A stretch of 64,000 bases of DNA, from contig CAYJIR010000008.1 of NCBI GenBank assembly GCA_964370295.1, forward strand, positions 1 to 64,000, given 5' to 3'. Within the stretch, counting starts at the first letter, position 1. Every line of letters starts with the position of its first letter. A program made the position numbers and the translations under genes. The DNA is from JAAYCI01 sp964370295 (GTDB taxonomy: Bacteria; Bacillota; Clostridia; Oscillospirales; Ruminococcaceae). Shown here piece after piece: positions 16,741 to 26,057 of this stretch. The notes under the pieces are model-generated. The model saw nothing but the letters and a program-made list of their open reading frames with translations, ran no database searches and was not told the DNA's origin.

Positions 16741-17472
16741 CTAAACCGGAAAATCGTTTTTAGCTTGTGCAATTAACCCGCGTAGACGTTCGGGTAATTC
16801 CTTTTGCTCTTCCCGTGTAAGATTTTGTGTTTCTATTGGCGGCAATATCCTCATATAGATATCTCCGCCTTGTAAATGATACTGATTGCCTTCTAAAATT
16901 TTATATGTCCCTTCTAGCGCTATAGGCACAATGGGCACTCCGGCACGCAAGGCCATGCGCACACCACCGGCTTTAAATTCTCCCATTTCGCTACTTTTGG
17001 AACGTGTCCCCTCGGGGCAAACGATTAAACTTTGTCCATTTTTTAAAACTTCCTCACCCTCTTTCAGGGCTGCCGCCGCCGCTCTAATATCATCTCTTTG
17101 CACAAAAACACAGTCTAGCGCCTTCATCCACTGCGCCAAAAACGGAATTTTTTTCAAGCCTGCCTTCGCCATCAAAGGATGTGGGCGGCCAAGATCATAC
17201 ATTAAAACAGGAATATCAATATAGCTTTGATGGTTGGATACAAACAAAACCGTTTCACCATCTTTGGGTAGGTTTTCTTCCCCCTCTATGTGTATCCGAA
17301 TGCCCACATGTCGGAACGTTCTCCGCACCCACAATTGCCCATGTTTTTTTAGAAGTTCTCTTGCTTCTTCTGTTCGTCCATGCTTTTTTAAATACACTAC
17401 ACGCCAATACAAGGGCATGCGCACCGCCATATATATAAATAACCAACTCACCCAAAGCACTGTTTTAAACAT
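16741..17472 (-). CDS. plsC: 1-acyl-sn-glycerol-3-phosphate acyltransferase
   Basis: A 243-residue membrane-associated acyltransferase that converts lysophosphatidate to phosphatidate in phospholipid synthesis. The catalytic NHQSYID (H81, D86) and the substrate-binding PEGTRSK (from about residue 153) are present, after an N-terminal hydrophobic anchor. AAAGGGG precedes the ATG. It starts 20 bases after the MATE gene, probably one transcript, though no functional link is evident. Confidence 0.93.
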   Translation of the reverse strand: MFKTVLWVSWLFIYMAVRMPLYWRVVYLKKHGRTEEARELLKKHGQLWVRRTFRHVGIRIHIEGEENLPKDGETVLFVSNHQSYIDIPVLMYDLGRPHPLMAKAGLKKIPFLAQWMKALDCVFVQRDDIRAAAAALKEGEEVLKNGQSLIVCPEGTRSKSSEMGEFKAGGVRMALRAGVPIVPIALEGTYKILEGNQYHLQGGDIYMRILPPIETQNLTREEQKELPERLRGLIAQAKNDFPV

Positions 17473-17492
17473 ATTTTTCCCCTTTAATCGAT

Positions 17493-18851
17493 TTATATCT
17501 CATCTCGTGTTACATTGCAAAGCCATTTTTTACTTCTATAGCGCCAAATACAAATGGGAATTTTGATGATTTCGTCGAAATACAAAATAGCGAACACCAC
17601 TTCCACTGGCCAATCAAACACAAATGCGGCAATAAAACCCATAGCAATACTAAATCCCCACAGCGTTGCTAAATCCAAAAGCAACCCAAAGCGTGTATCT
17701 CCGCCCGAGCGACAAATCCCCACCACCATTAAGGCATTAAATGCTTGCGCCAACACAAAAATGCAAAGCACGTATAACAAAAACGAAAGATACTTATGTG
17801 CCAAGGGCGACAGATTCATCATTTGTAAAATAAAAGGACGCAAAACAAAAATGGTTACACTCCCCATCACGCTAAAAATTATTGATAAGCGAACAAAGTA
17901 CTTTGCATAAACCAATGCCCGCTGCTCTTTGCCGGCGCCAATTTCCTTGCCCATCAGCATAGCTGCCGCACTGGCAAGACCAAAACATACCACCATAGCC
18001 AGCTGACGTGTTACACTTGTAACCGAGTTGGCGGCCACAGCCGCTGCACCCAAGTGCCCCACAATAACTGACGACGTGCTAATGCCAAGACCCCAAAGCA
18101 ATTCATTAATCGTTGTGGGCATAGAAAAACGAAAAAAGTCATTTAGCAAATTTTTAGGCCAATGCCACAAATCGTACCATTTTATGCGCACAACTGTATT
18201 TTTTTTGGCATAAATCACAACGATAATCAGCTCTAGAAGGCGGGCCAAAGTGGTTCCAAGAGCCGCACCGGCAATACCCATCGGCTCAAGACCCAACAGC
18301 CCGAAAATAAAAATACTATTTAACACAATATTGGTGCAAAATGAGATAAAATAAACCACTGTGGCCACCACAGCACGCTCGATACTGCGCATTAAGCTTA
18401 GATAAGTTGTTGTAAAACCAAAGAAAAGGTAGCTTACCGCAATGATGCGCAAATAAACTGCCCCTTCGGCGACAACCGCTTCCTCCGGCGTAAAAACACG
18501 CATAAGAGGCACCGGAAACAAAAATGCCACCAAAAAAAATAAAATTGAAAATACCATAGAAATAGTAAGCGTCATGCTTAATACTTTTTCGATGGTTCGT
18601 TTTTCTCCACGCCCCCAATATTGGGCCGTTAGCACGCAAGCTCCAGAGGATAAGCCAAATAACAGAAGTGTTAAAATAAACTGCACTTGCCCGGCCAAAG
18701 AAGCCCCCGAAAGCACAATTTCGCCCACTCGGCCCAACATAATAACATCAGCGCTTTGTACACCCACATTGATTAGGTTTTGCAGGGTGATGGGCACCGC
18801 AAGGCTAATCACCTGTTTATAAAATATCTTTTTATTTATTGTTTGGTCCAT
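17493..18851 (-). CDS. MATE-family efflux transporter
   Basis: A 452-residue polytopic membrane protein with about twelve hydrophobic segments in two similar halves, as in multidrug and toxin extrusion transporters, which export cationic compounds against Na+ or H+. The N-terminal AVPITLQNLINVGVQSADVIMLG and the second-half FSMPTTINELLWGLGISTSSVIVG are matching family signatures. I set the start at 18851 (MDQTINKK) with AAGGAAG upstream; reading from 18911 adds a non-conserved tail. plsC follows after 20 bases. The substrate is unknown. Confidence 0.92.
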   Translation of the reverse strand: MDQTINKKIFYKQVISLAVPITLQNLINVGVQSADVIMLGRVGEIVLSGASLAGQVQFILTLLLFGLSSGACVLTAQYWGRGEKRTIEKVLSMTLTISMVFSILFFLVAFLFPVPLMRVFTPEEAVVAEGAVYLRIIAVSYLFFGFTTTYLSLMRSIERAVVATVVYFISFCTNIVLNSIFIFGLLGLEPMGIAGAALGTTLARLLELIIVVIYAKKNTVVRIKWYDLWHWPKNLLNDFFRFSMPTTINELLWGLGISTSSVIVGHLGAAAVAANSVTSVTRQLAMVVCFGLASAAAMLMGKEIGAGKEQRALVYAKYFVRLSIIFSVMGSVTIFVLRPFILQMMNLSPLAHKYLSFLLYVLCIFVLAQAFNALMVVGICRSGGDTRFGLLLDLATLWGFSIAMGFIAAFVFDWPVEVVFAILYFDEIIKIPICIWRYRSKKWLCNVTRDEI

Positions 18852-19022
18852 AGCTTCCTTTCGTGCCCTTGAACGCAAGTTTAAAAACACAGCTCGTACA
18901 GTGCAAGGCAAGTTCTTTTTAGTATACCTTATTTGAGCTTTTAAGAAAAGGCATCTTCTTAAAAAATCTTAGTTGAGATGTTCCCTATAGGGCCTCTCAC
19001 CGCACAAATGTCGAGCTTTGTT

Positions 19023-19051
19023 TTGCCCCAACGACTCTGGTATGGTATACT
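19023..19051 (+). promoter_or_regulatory. Promoter of the GT2 gene
   Basis: TTGCCC, 17 bases, then TATACT with an extended TGG before the -10; GGAGG and the ATG follow within 30 bases. Confidence 0.7.
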
Positions 19052-19080
19052 AAATTTGTACAATAAATAGGAGGACATTT

Positions 19081-20082
19081 ATGAAACCTAAATTAAGCAT
19101 TGTGCTACCAAACCTGAATGGTGCGGGCTGGCTAAATGCAAGTATACAAAGTTTGTATGCACAAACAGAACAGAACTTTGAGCTAATTATTGTAGACAAT
19201 GGCTCTTGCGATAGCAGTTTGGAAGATGCCAAACAAGCCGCCCAACAGCCCAATTGTATCTTAATAGAAAATGCAAAAAATGTAGGGTTTTCTAAAGCGG
19301 TAAACCAGGGCATTGCCATTGCAAAAGCATCCTATGTTTTACTTTTTAATAATGATGCATTCGCAAAAAAGGACATGGTTTCCCAACTTTTAAAAACCAT
19401 AGAACAAGACGAAAAAATTTTTTCTGTACAGTGTTTAATGTTACGCCATGCCGAGCCGGAAAAGGCAGATGATTGCGGGGATTTTGTCACACTGTTTGGA
19501 TGGGCCTATAAACGTGGAGACGGCCTACCACATACACGTTATCTTAAAAAACAACGTGTATTTTCGGCCTGTGGTGGCGCCGCCTTATATCGCAAATCTT
19601 TACTTTTAGAGCTTGGTGGATTTGAAGAATTGTTCTTTGCCTATTTAGAGGATGTAGATATTAGCTGGCGCGCAAACAATCACGGTTATTACTGCTTATA
19701 TGAGCCGGCGGCTGTTTGCACACACATTTGCGGAGCCACAACCAGTGCAGGCGCCGGAAAAACCCCTTACAACGATTTCAAATCTTTGCAAAGTGGTCGA
19801 AACAGCTTGCTTTTGCCATTTAAAAATCTGCCACTCCCCTTTTTGCTTCTTAACTCTGGGTTTTTATTGATTGGCTACTTTGTGAAAATGCTGGTATTTA
19901 GTTTGCGTGGTTTTGGAAAACCTTACCGACAAGGCTACAAAGAAGCCTTACAGCTGCTAGCTATTTTGCCAAAAACACGGTTTCAAATTCATCACCTTCC
20001 ACACTATTTATGGGTCCAATGGAGCCTATTCTGTGGCTGTTTCGGCTACATACACTACCGTTTGCTTCGCTTTATAAAGTGA
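19081..20082 (+). CDS. Family 2 glycosyltransferase
   Basis: A 333-residue GT-A fold enzyme of the rhamnosyltransferase-like GT2 group. SIVLPNLNGAGWL opens the nucleotide-binding domain, VDNGSCD and LLFNNDAF carry the acidic metal-binding residues, and FFAYLEDVDISWR is the acceptor-side ED motif. A hydrophobic segment near the C-terminus may dock it on the membrane. It probably adds a sugar to a surface polysaccharide or lipid-linked glycan. AGGAGG precedes the ATG. It stands alone beside a ruined gene. Confidence 0.87.
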   Translation: MKPKLSIVLPNLNGAGWLNASIQSLYAQTEQNFELIIVDNGSCDSSLEDAKQAAQQPNCILIENAKNVGFSKAVNQGIAIAKASYVLLFNNDAFAKKDMVSQLLKTIEQDEKIFSVQCLMLRHAEPEKADDCGDFVTLFGWAYKRGDGLPHTRYLKKQRVFSACGGAALYRKSLLLELGGFEELFFAYLEDVDISWRANNHGYYCLYEPAAVCTHICGATTSAGAGKTPYNDFKSLQSGRNSLLLPFKNLPLPFLLLNSGFLLIGYFVKMLVFSLRGFGKPYRQGYKEALQLLAILPKTRFQIHHLPHYLWVQWSLFCGCFGYIHYRLLRFIK

Positions 20083-20256
20083 GAAAAAGACCTCGCTTGC
20101 ACCGCGTAAGCAAGACATTTACTTGCCCGCATATTGTCTCTTATAGATACTGATAAAAGCTTAATACATATAACAAAAAGGAACGTGCGGCACTTTGCTT
20201 CGATTTTTTAAACTCACCCTATATGGATCTTGTTGACACCGTCGACTTCACAACAA

Positions 20257-20818
20257 ACGGAGGCAAAAAGATGGGTTCTCCGTAGGTGCTGTTACCGAAG
20301 CGGGCGAATTGTATGCCGTGGACGGCAAAGGAAACCGTGTAGCTGCACTTTCCTTTGGCCCACAGCGCGTAATTAATGCTCACTGAACAAACAAAAATGA
20401 CATATACATATTATAAAATGTCATTTTTGTTTTCACCTTTTTATTTAAGAGGCGAAAACACAGTGGAGCGCATCAAAGTATGCCCTATAATAGTGCTGTC
20501 CTTGGCACTTTTATAGCCACCGCGATACGCGGTGGGCCTGAATGAACCCCGCAGGGGTTCATTCAGCAGGCATTAATTATCATTGTTGGCCACAACAAAC
20601 TAGTAGACACCCTGCAAGAAGCAAAAACCGCAATTTTTTAATTTCTGCTCCTGCAAACACAACACCGCTTGGGGCTAAAAACGCCCTGTGCCTCCACAGG
20701 TCAATGTCAAGAATGTCAAAGCCCCGAGCGCATCTGCTGCACGCAATTGGTGCTGGGGCCACAGCGTAACGCAGGACGCATTACTGTTATTTTAGTGGGA
20801 GAGGATTTGAGCTACTAA
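20257..20818 (+). pseudogene. LUD-domain protein pseudogene interrupted by a MITE
   Basis: Fragments in order match the LUD (lactate utilisation, DUF162-like) family: VGAVTEAGELYAVDGKGN and RVAALSFGPQRVI before the MITE, IIVGHNKLVDTLQEA directly after it, then SAPANTT, then TPCASTGQCQECQSPERICC and RITVILVGEDLSY up to a stop at 20816-20818. The 5' third is missing. At least two frameshifts, both at A-runs or T-runs (about 20630 and 20678), break the part after the element. Removing the MITE and one target copy restores the frame at that site, so insertion hit a once-intact gene. LUD proteins usually act in lactate or quinone-linked redox metabolism. Confidence 0.85.
20370..20579 (+). mobile_element. 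MITE-1 copy C (deletion subtype) with 6-bp target duplication
   Basis: Element 20376-20573 (198 bp), running ATGCTCACTGAACAAAC to GGTTCATTCAGCAGGCAT, flanked by TAATTA on both sides. Compared with the 252-254 bp copies it lacks one internal hairpin arm, yet it gains an 11-bp stem AAAAATGACAT/ATGTCATTTTT at its left. The right part has a perfect GAATGAACCCC/GGGGTTCATTC stem. It interrupts a LUD-domain gene. Confidence 0.88.
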
Positions 20819-20884
20819 TACTTTGAGTTCACCCACTTTTCCACTTTTATTTTCACGAATAAAAATGCGATACTCAGTATTAAA

Positions 20885-22141
20885 TCATCGCTGATTCGCG
20901 TTCAGCCCACGTGTATGGGCGATGGGTTCCCATGTGGTTTGTTTTATAAACAAGCTGTAAACGGTAATGGGAACCCAACTTGCCACATAAAAAGGAAAAA
21001 AGAGCAGGCCGATAAAGGTGTGTGGCAAAACTTTCCCACATGTCCACTTCATCAAAACGGTTGCCAATATCGTAAGTGTAATGAGTGAAAGCAAGGCAAT
21101 TCCTGTGGCCGTGAAAAAAAGCGCGAGCAAAGTTTGTGCTGTGCCAAAAACGATCACTTGATACGCCAACCAAACACCAAAATATAAACTCACAAATAAA
21201 GTAGGCACCAATAAGACCGGCATAAGATATATCAGCGCGAGATCCAATGCAATAGGCGATCGATTCCTCACGCCTTTTCGTAACAAAAGCCCCAGTAGCA
21301 AGCGCGCACTCTGTGCCCCACCTGTACACCAGCGTTTGCGTTGTTTTACTGTTTCCTTAAAAGCCAAAGGCTGTTCGTCATAAATAATTGCCTTTGGCAC
21401 ATAATGCACACGTTGCCCCTGCAATACGCACAATGCGGTAAATTCATAATCCTCTGTCATGGTTTGTGTGTGCCATCCGCCCATTTTCCGTAAAAGCTCA
21501 CAAGAAACCACAAACCCACTGCCACTAATAAGAGCCGAAAGCCCCAGTGTTTCACGACCTCCGTTAAAAAATCGGCTCAATATCCACCACCATGCACTCC
21601 CGGCTGTTGCAACAGCCGTATCGCTTGGGTTTTTGCTATCACGAAACCCCTGCGCCACCTGTGTGCCATTTGCCAAAGCATTGTTCATCTGCTGTAGAAA
21701 ATCCGGATGTACCAAATTATCTGCATCAAATACGCATACGGCATCAAAATCCTGTGTTTCAAGCACTTCCTCTACCATTTGTGTAAGAACTTCCCCTTTA
21801 GAGGAAACTTCCCCTTTGGGTCTAAAAATTTCAGCGCCGTGCGCACGGGCTATGGTCTCGGTATCATCTGTGCAATTATTAGGAGCTACCACCACACGAT
21901 ATAGCTCCTTGGGGTATTGCAAGTTTTCTAAGCTATTGCATAAATATCCGATCACAGCGGCCTCATTACGCGCAGCAACCAAAATGGCAAACCGAGTTTT
22001 TGCAGGTATAGCTGGCGCGTCGTCCTGTTTTTTTAGACCACAAATTGCCACTGCTATATGATACAAATTGTATAAAACCAACACACATGCAGCTATAACC
22101 ACCGGAAAAGGCGGCGAAACCAGGAAGGCGCTCCACTCCAT
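20885..22141 (-). CDS. Processive family 2 glycosyltransferase, membrane bound
   Basis: A 418-residue enzyme with an N-terminal membrane helix, a cytoplasmic GT2 domain and three or four C-terminal membrane segments. ILVAARNEAAVIG starts the GT domain, FDADN is the metal-binding DxD-type motif, TEDYEFT is the acceptor site, and QRKRW is the Q/RxxRW motif of processive synthases such as cellulose or N-acetylglucosamine polymer synthases. It probably makes or extrudes a surface polysaccharide, or transfers a sugar to a lipid. AAAGGAA lies about ten bases before the ATG. Confidence 0.85.
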   Translation of the reverse strand: MEWSAFLVSPPFPVVIAACVLVLYNLYHIAVAICGLKKQDDAPAIPAKTRFAILVAARNEAAVIGYLCNSLENLQYPKELYRVVVAPNNCTDDTETIARAHGAEIFRPKGEVSSKGEVLTQMVEEVLETQDFDAVCVFDADNLVHPDFLQQMNNALANGTQVAQGFRDSKNPSDTAVATAGSAWWWILSRFFNGGRETLGLSALISGSGFVVSCELLRKMGGWHTQTMTEDYEFTALCVLQGQRVHYVPKAIIYDEQPLAFKETVKQRKRWCTGGAQSARLLLGLLLRKGVRNRSPIALDLALIYLMPVLLVPTLFVSLYFGVWLAYQVIVFGTAQTLLALFFTATGIALLSLITLTILATVLMKWTCGKVLPHTFIGLLFFPFYVASWVPITVYSLFIKQTTWEPIAHTRGLNANQR

Positions 22142-22173
22142 AACACAAATTTCCTTTCCATTTCTTTCCTTAC

Positions 22174-22441
22174 TATCTTAATGCCCACTGAACAAACGAA
22201 AAGTGACATATGCAAATTTAAAAATGTTGCTTTTGGTTTGAGAAAATGCAAGGTTTTTGTGCGAAAAATGGAAAAACCTTGCACTTTCGTTTTTGCCTTT
22301 TTGTTATAAGAGGCGAAAACACAATGGAATGCATCAAGGTATGCCCCATAAAAGTGCTGTTTTAAGCACTTTTATAGCCACCGCATTCTGCGGTGGGGCT
22401 GAATGAACCCCACAGGGATTTATTCAGCAGGCATTATCTTA
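22174..22441 (+). mobile_element. MITE-1 copy D with perfect 7-bp target duplication
   Basis: Element 22181-22434 (254 bp), flanked by TATCTTA on both sides. Its ends ATGCCCACTGAACAAAC and TTTATTCAGCAGGCAT are inverted repeats with a few mismatches. Five consecutive internal stems are visible: 22248-22258/22272-22282, 22289-22298/22311-22320, 22348-22358/22365-22375, 22378-22385/22389-22396 and a GAATGAACCC stem at 22401-22424. It lies directly upstream of the glycosyltransferase start, in that gene's promoter region. Confidence 0.9.
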
Positions 22442-22662
22442 TTTTACAACCCACATTATACCACAAAGCAGAAAATTATGTCGATTTCAAATTCTATGTT
22501 TTCCAGATAAATTTCCATTAATGACACAAATTCGCTATTTTTTCTATGTATAGAATCCGATTTCGCCAAAATTCATGCATCAAGCCATCTTCTATTTGTC
22601 ATTTTGCACAAATTTTAAATGAAATTTTGTGCATGAAAAAGTACAGTTTTTATATTAAATGT
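22442..22662. other. AT-rich spacer upstream of the EF-G-like gene
   Basis: No gene. A GCACAAA/TTTGTGC inverted repeat near 22607-22635 lies some 30 bases before the -35 of the next promoter and might be an operator or a weak terminator. Confidence 0.35.
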
Positions 22663-22692
22663 TTGGACATTATTGTACAAATATGCTATTAT
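22663..22692 (+). promoter_or_regulatory. Promoter of the EF-G-like gene
   Basis: TTGGAC, 18 bases, then TATTAT; predicts a leader of about 140 bases before the start codon. Confidence 0.6.
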
Positions 22693-22698
22693 GGATGA

Positions 22699-22842
22699 TA
22701 CAAGTTGTCGCTTGGTGTGATAGAGGTGAACTCTTCATGGCGTTCAAGGGATATCTGCGCCTGTTTCCACTGTGTAACAGGTGCGGTTAAGCTTTGTCTG
22801 GCATGGCTTTCCCTATAACATTGGGCGGAAGAAAGGGAACGG
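22699..22842 (+). promoter_or_regulatory. Structured 5' leader of the EF-G-like gene
   Basis: More GC-rich than the flanking spacer. Stems visible include AGAG/CTCT near 22722, a CGC..CTGTT/AACAGG..GCG hairpin near 22756-22787, and TTTCCCT pairing with the AGGGAA that contains the ribosome binding site. Pairing of the Shine-Dalgarno region would allow translational control. I could not assign it to a known riboswitch class. Confidence 0.4.
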
Positions 22843-24921
22843 ATGCATATGAGTTATACACCAGATAAAATCCGCAACGTAGTAATTGCCGGGCACAGCG
22901 ATTCCGGCAAAACCAGTCTTGCAGAGGCTCTGCTGTTTCATGCGAAAGCCGTTGACCGTCACGGACGCGTGGAAGAGGGGAACACAACTATGGACTTTGA
23001 GCCAGAGGAAATCAGGCGCAAAGTTTCACTTTCATCGGCAATAGCGTCCTTTGCATATGACGATGTAAAGATTAACTTGGTTGATGTGCCGGGCTTATTT
23101 GATTTTGAGCTGGGCTTGCACGAAGGTGCGCAGGCAGCCGAAAGCATGTTGATTGCCGTATCCGGACGCAGTGGCCTTACCGTGGGGGCGCAAAAAGCCT
23201 ATCGTTTGGCCGAACAAAGCGGAAAAAGCCGGATGTTTTTCATTGGAAAGCTCGATATGGAAAACGCCGACTATTATAAAGTTTTCGACGAATTAAAAGA
23301 AGAATTCGGGGCCGTCGTTTGCCCCATTGTGATTCCTTATGGGCAGGGAGATGATATTTCTTATATGAATCTTATCTCCGAGAAATGCTTCCGCTATGAA
23401 AAGGGTGTTGCAAAACAAGTGGACACACCCCCGTTGGACGCCCGTTATGAAGAGATGCGAAATGCAATGTTTGAGGCTGTTGCTGAAACCGATGACGCTT
23501 TGATGGAAAAATTCTTTGAAGGCACACCTTTTACGATTGACGAACTTACAGAGGGTTTGCGCATCGGTGTAAAAACTGGTGCCATTGCACCGGTCTTGTG
23601 TGGTGTACCCACTAAATTAGAAGCCATTGACATGCTTAGCTTTAACATGCGTGTGCTCTTGCCCAGTGCCCAACGTGGTGGCGGACGCATTGGCGAGGCT
23701 GACGGCGCTCAAATTGAAGTAGAATGCGAAAGCTCGGGTCCTTTAGCCATTTACATTTTTAAAACGGTGGCTGACCCCTTTGTGGGGAAATTATCCTATA
23801 TCAAAGTGGTACGTGGGGTGCTTAAACCCGATTCTATCATAGTAAATAGCCGCACAGGCGAGCCGGAAAAACTGGGGAAACTACTGTTTTTGCGGGGCAA
23901 AAAACAAAATGACGCCACCGAGATTAGCGCAGGCGACATAGGTGCTATCACCAAATTAACTGCAAGCAAAACCGGTGACACCTTGTGCGACCCCTCTCAT
24001 GTGGTAAATTTCTCGAAACCCAATTTCCCACGACCCACCTTTACCATGGCATTGCACACAAAACAAAAAGGTGATGAAAGCAAAATATCCACAGCTTTAC
24101 ATCGTCTTTTAGAAGAAGATGGCACTTTACATTACCGCATGGATAGCGAAACTTTACAACAGCTTTTATCTGGCCTTGGCGAACAACATCTAGATGTGAT
24201 GGTGTGCAAACTAAAAAGCAAGTTTGGCATTGATGTGGATTTAACACAACCGCGCGTGGGTTATCGTGAAACCTTGCGAAAAAAGGTGAAAAAACAAGGA
24301 CGCCACAAAAAACAAACCGGCGGACATGGCCAGTTCGGGGATGTTATCATCGAATTTGAACCTTATGACGGAGATGTTTTGGTGTTTGAAGAAAAAGTTT
24401 TTGGTGGCAGTGTGCCTAAAAACTTCTTCCCCGCAGTAGAAAAAGGCCTGCGAGATGCTGTTGTACGTGGTGTGGTGGCTGGCTACCCTGTGGTAGGGCT
24501 TAAAGCCACCTTGCTCGACGGCAGTTACCACCCGGTAGATTCTTCCGAAATGGCATTTAAAATGGCCGCACGCCTTGCCTATAAAGCTGCTTTGCCCGAA
24601 GCTTCTCCTGTCATTTTAGAGCCCATTGGTCTTTTAAAGGCCTATGTGCCCGATCAAAATACGGGAGATATTATGGGAGAAGCCAACAAACGCCGTGGAC
24701 GTGTAATGGGCATGAACCCAAGCGAAGGCGGCCTGCAGTGTGTGGAAGCCGAAATCCCTATGAGTGAAATGCACGATTTTACAACATTTATGCGCCAGCT
24801 TACCCAAGGACGTGGGCACTATGATTTTGATTTCGTGCGCTACGAACCCTTGCCCCAACAGCTGGAAGCAAAAGTGGTAGAGGATGCTAAAAAGTTGCTA
24901 GAAGACGAACACGAAGAATAA
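22843..24921 (+). CDS. Elongation factor G-like GTPase (EF-G2 subfamily)
   Basis: A 692-residue translational GTPase with the five-domain EF-G layout. The P-loop is AGHSDSGKTS and G3 is DVPG, while the usual NKxD specificity motif reads GKLD, as in the EF-G-like subfamily distinct from housekeeping FusA. Domain IV/V signatures include GGHGQFGDVIIEFEP and GRVMGMNPSEGG. Such paralogues may act in ribosome recycling, stress or poorly understood steps of translation. No other ribosomal genes are adjacent, which also argues against canonical FusA. A long structured leader and a terminator (24983-25023) frame it as a single-gene transcript. Confidence 0.88.
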   Translation: MHMSYTPDKIRNVVIAGHSDSGKTSLAEALLFHAKAVDRHGRVEEGNTTMDFEPEEIRRKVSLSSAIASFAYDDVKINLVDVPGLFDFELGLHEGAQAAESMLIAVSGRSGLTVGAQKAYRLAEQSGKSRMFFIGKLDMENADYYKVFDELKEEFGAVVCPIVIPYGQGDDISYMNLISEKCFRYEKGVAKQVDTPPLDARYEEMRNAMFEAVAETDDALMEKFFEGTPFTIDELTEGLRIGVKTGAIAPVLCGVPTKLEAIDMLSFNMRVLLPSAQRGGGRIGEADGAQIEVECESSGPLAIYIFKTVADPFVGKLSYIKVVRGVLKPDSIIVNSRTGEPEKLGKLLFLRGKKQNDATEISAGDIGAITKLTASKTGDTLCDPSHVVNFSKPNFPRPTFTMALHTKQKGDESKISTALHRLLEEDGTLHYRMDSETLQQLLSGLGEQHLDVMVCKLKSKFGIDVDLTQPRVGYRETLRKKVKKQGRHKKQTGGHGQFGDVIIEFEPYDGDVLVFEEKVFGGSVPKNFFPAVEKGLRDAVVRGVVAGYPVVGLKATLLDGSYHPVDSSEMAFKMAARLAYKAALPEASPVILEPIGLLKAYVPDQNTGDIMGEANKRRGRVMGMNPSEGGLQCVEAEIPMSEMHDFTTFMRQLTQGRGHYDFDFVRYEPLPQQLEAKVVEDAKKLLEDEHEE

Positions 24922-24982
24922 ACCTGTATTCTAGCACTTGGCTAAACCTCTGGTTCCCATTCAAAACAATCATTTTATTATT

Positions 24983-25023
24983 CACTCAAAATTGCCTTGG
25001 TAAACCCAAGGCAATTTTGAGTG
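24983..25023 (+). terminator. Terminator of the EF-G-like gene
   Basis: A perfect 18-bp stem (24983-25000 with 25006-25023); its inner GC part is followed by TTTT inside the right arm. Confidence 0.75.
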
Positions 25024-25181
25024 CAAAACAAAAAGACAAGCATTTTTATAAAAACGGTTGACATTGACAAGTTTTTATACTAAACTTAAAGTTGATTCAT
25101 TTAAATATACAATAAATACCATAGTTTCGTATTATTATAAAAAAGGGGATCTTTTCCCTTGGGATTAAGGAGTAATATTAC

Positions 25182-25667
25182 ATGCAACATAAAGAACATA
25201 TGGTTACTTATGCAGGTCTTGAAAAGCTGGAACATGAATTAGAATATTTGAAAACAGAAAAGCGAAAAGAAGTTGCCGAAAAAATAAAAGTAGCCCGTGG
25301 CTACGGTGACCTTTCGGAAAACAGCGAATATGACGAGGCTAAAAACGAGCAAGGTTTTGTAGAAAGCCGTATAGCCGAGCTGGAAGCTATGCTGAAAAAT
25401 GTTCACATCATCGACGAAGACGAACTAAGCACTGAATGTGTAATGGTGGGTTGCCATGTGAAAGTGCGGGATGAAGACGGAGATGTTGAAGAGTATGACA
25501 TTATGGGAAGCACAGAGGCTGACCCTAATAACGGAAAAATCAGTGATGAAAGCCCTGTAGGCGCAGCACTTATTGGCCATAAAGTAGGCGAAAAAGTGGA
25601 TGTTACTTTGCCCACCGGAACAGTTATCTCTTTTACAATTATAGAAATTTCCAAATTCCTACATTAA
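25182..25667 (+). CDS. greA: Transcription elongation factor GreA
   Basis: A 161-residue Gre factor that rescues backtracked RNA polymerase by stimulating transcript cleavage. The N-terminal coiled coil carries the acidic tip in ARGYGDLSENSEYDEAK, and the C-terminal FKBP-like domain includes the ISDESPVGAALIGHKVGE stretch. Length is standard. An AAGGAG lies upstream of the ATG, and tandem TTGACA strings at about 25055-25075 mark a probable promoter region. In many Firmicutes greA is next to lysS, but here they are about 18 kb apart. Confidence 0.96.
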   Translation: MQHKEHMVTYAGLEKLEHELEYLKTEKRKEVAEKIKVARGYGDLSENSEYDEAKNEQGFVESRIAELEAMLKNVHIIDEDELSTECVMVGCHVKVRDEDGDVEEYDIMGSTEADPNNGKISDESPVGAALIGHKVGEKVDVTLPTGTVISFTIIEISKFLH

Positions 25668-25925
25668 AACAGGCAAGCAATAGCAAAAGGCAAAGGTTTT
25701 CTCCGTCTTAACATTGGCTTTACTGCAAACAAATCCCTTGCCTTCCTATTTTCTTTATGCCATTTTTCACCTTTCAGAAATAGTAATACTCCGTAAAGTA
25801 GATACGCTTTTCGTCAGGTTGTACCATCTCAAAAAAATAAATGTCTGTTTAGCTTCGTCAGCTAGAGAACATGCCTCTTAAAAAGTTGCGCTTATGTTCT
25901 TCTTTCCTTGGGAGTAAAAATGTAT
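25668..25925. other. Spacer between greA and tRNA-Arg
   Basis: No gene, clear promoter or repeat was recognised. Confidence 0.4.
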
Positions 25926-26000
25926 GCCCTCATAGTTAAATGGATATAACTGTCCCCTCCTAAGGGACAATTGTAGGTTCGATTCCTACTGAGGGTGCCA
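25926..26000 (+). tRNA. tRNA-Arg (anticodon CCT)
   Basis: A 75-base cloverleaf: acceptor GCCCTCA/TGAGGGT with a terminal G-U pair, anticodon stem GTCCC/GGGAC around the loop CTCCTAA (anticodon CCT, decoding AGG), T arm TAGG TTCGATT CCTA, and an encoded CCA at 25998-26000. A terminator hairpin follows. It is the only tRNA seen in the window; no integrase or duplicated 3' end suggests an attachment site. Confidence 0.95.
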
Positions 26001-26018
26001 CGATAACCGGCCAATTTA

Positions 26019-26057
26019 AATGCACACTGGAAAAACCAGTGTGCATTAGGCTTTTTT
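26019..26057 (+). terminator. Terminator of tRNA-Arg
   Basis: A perfect 12-bp stem AATGCACACTGG/CCAGTGTGCATT with a five-A loop, then TAGGC and six T. Confidence 0.85.

Noticed and set aside
25926..26000. tRNA-Arg as the attachment site of an integrated element
   Set aside because: No integrase, no repeated tRNA 3' end and no phage-like genes follow.
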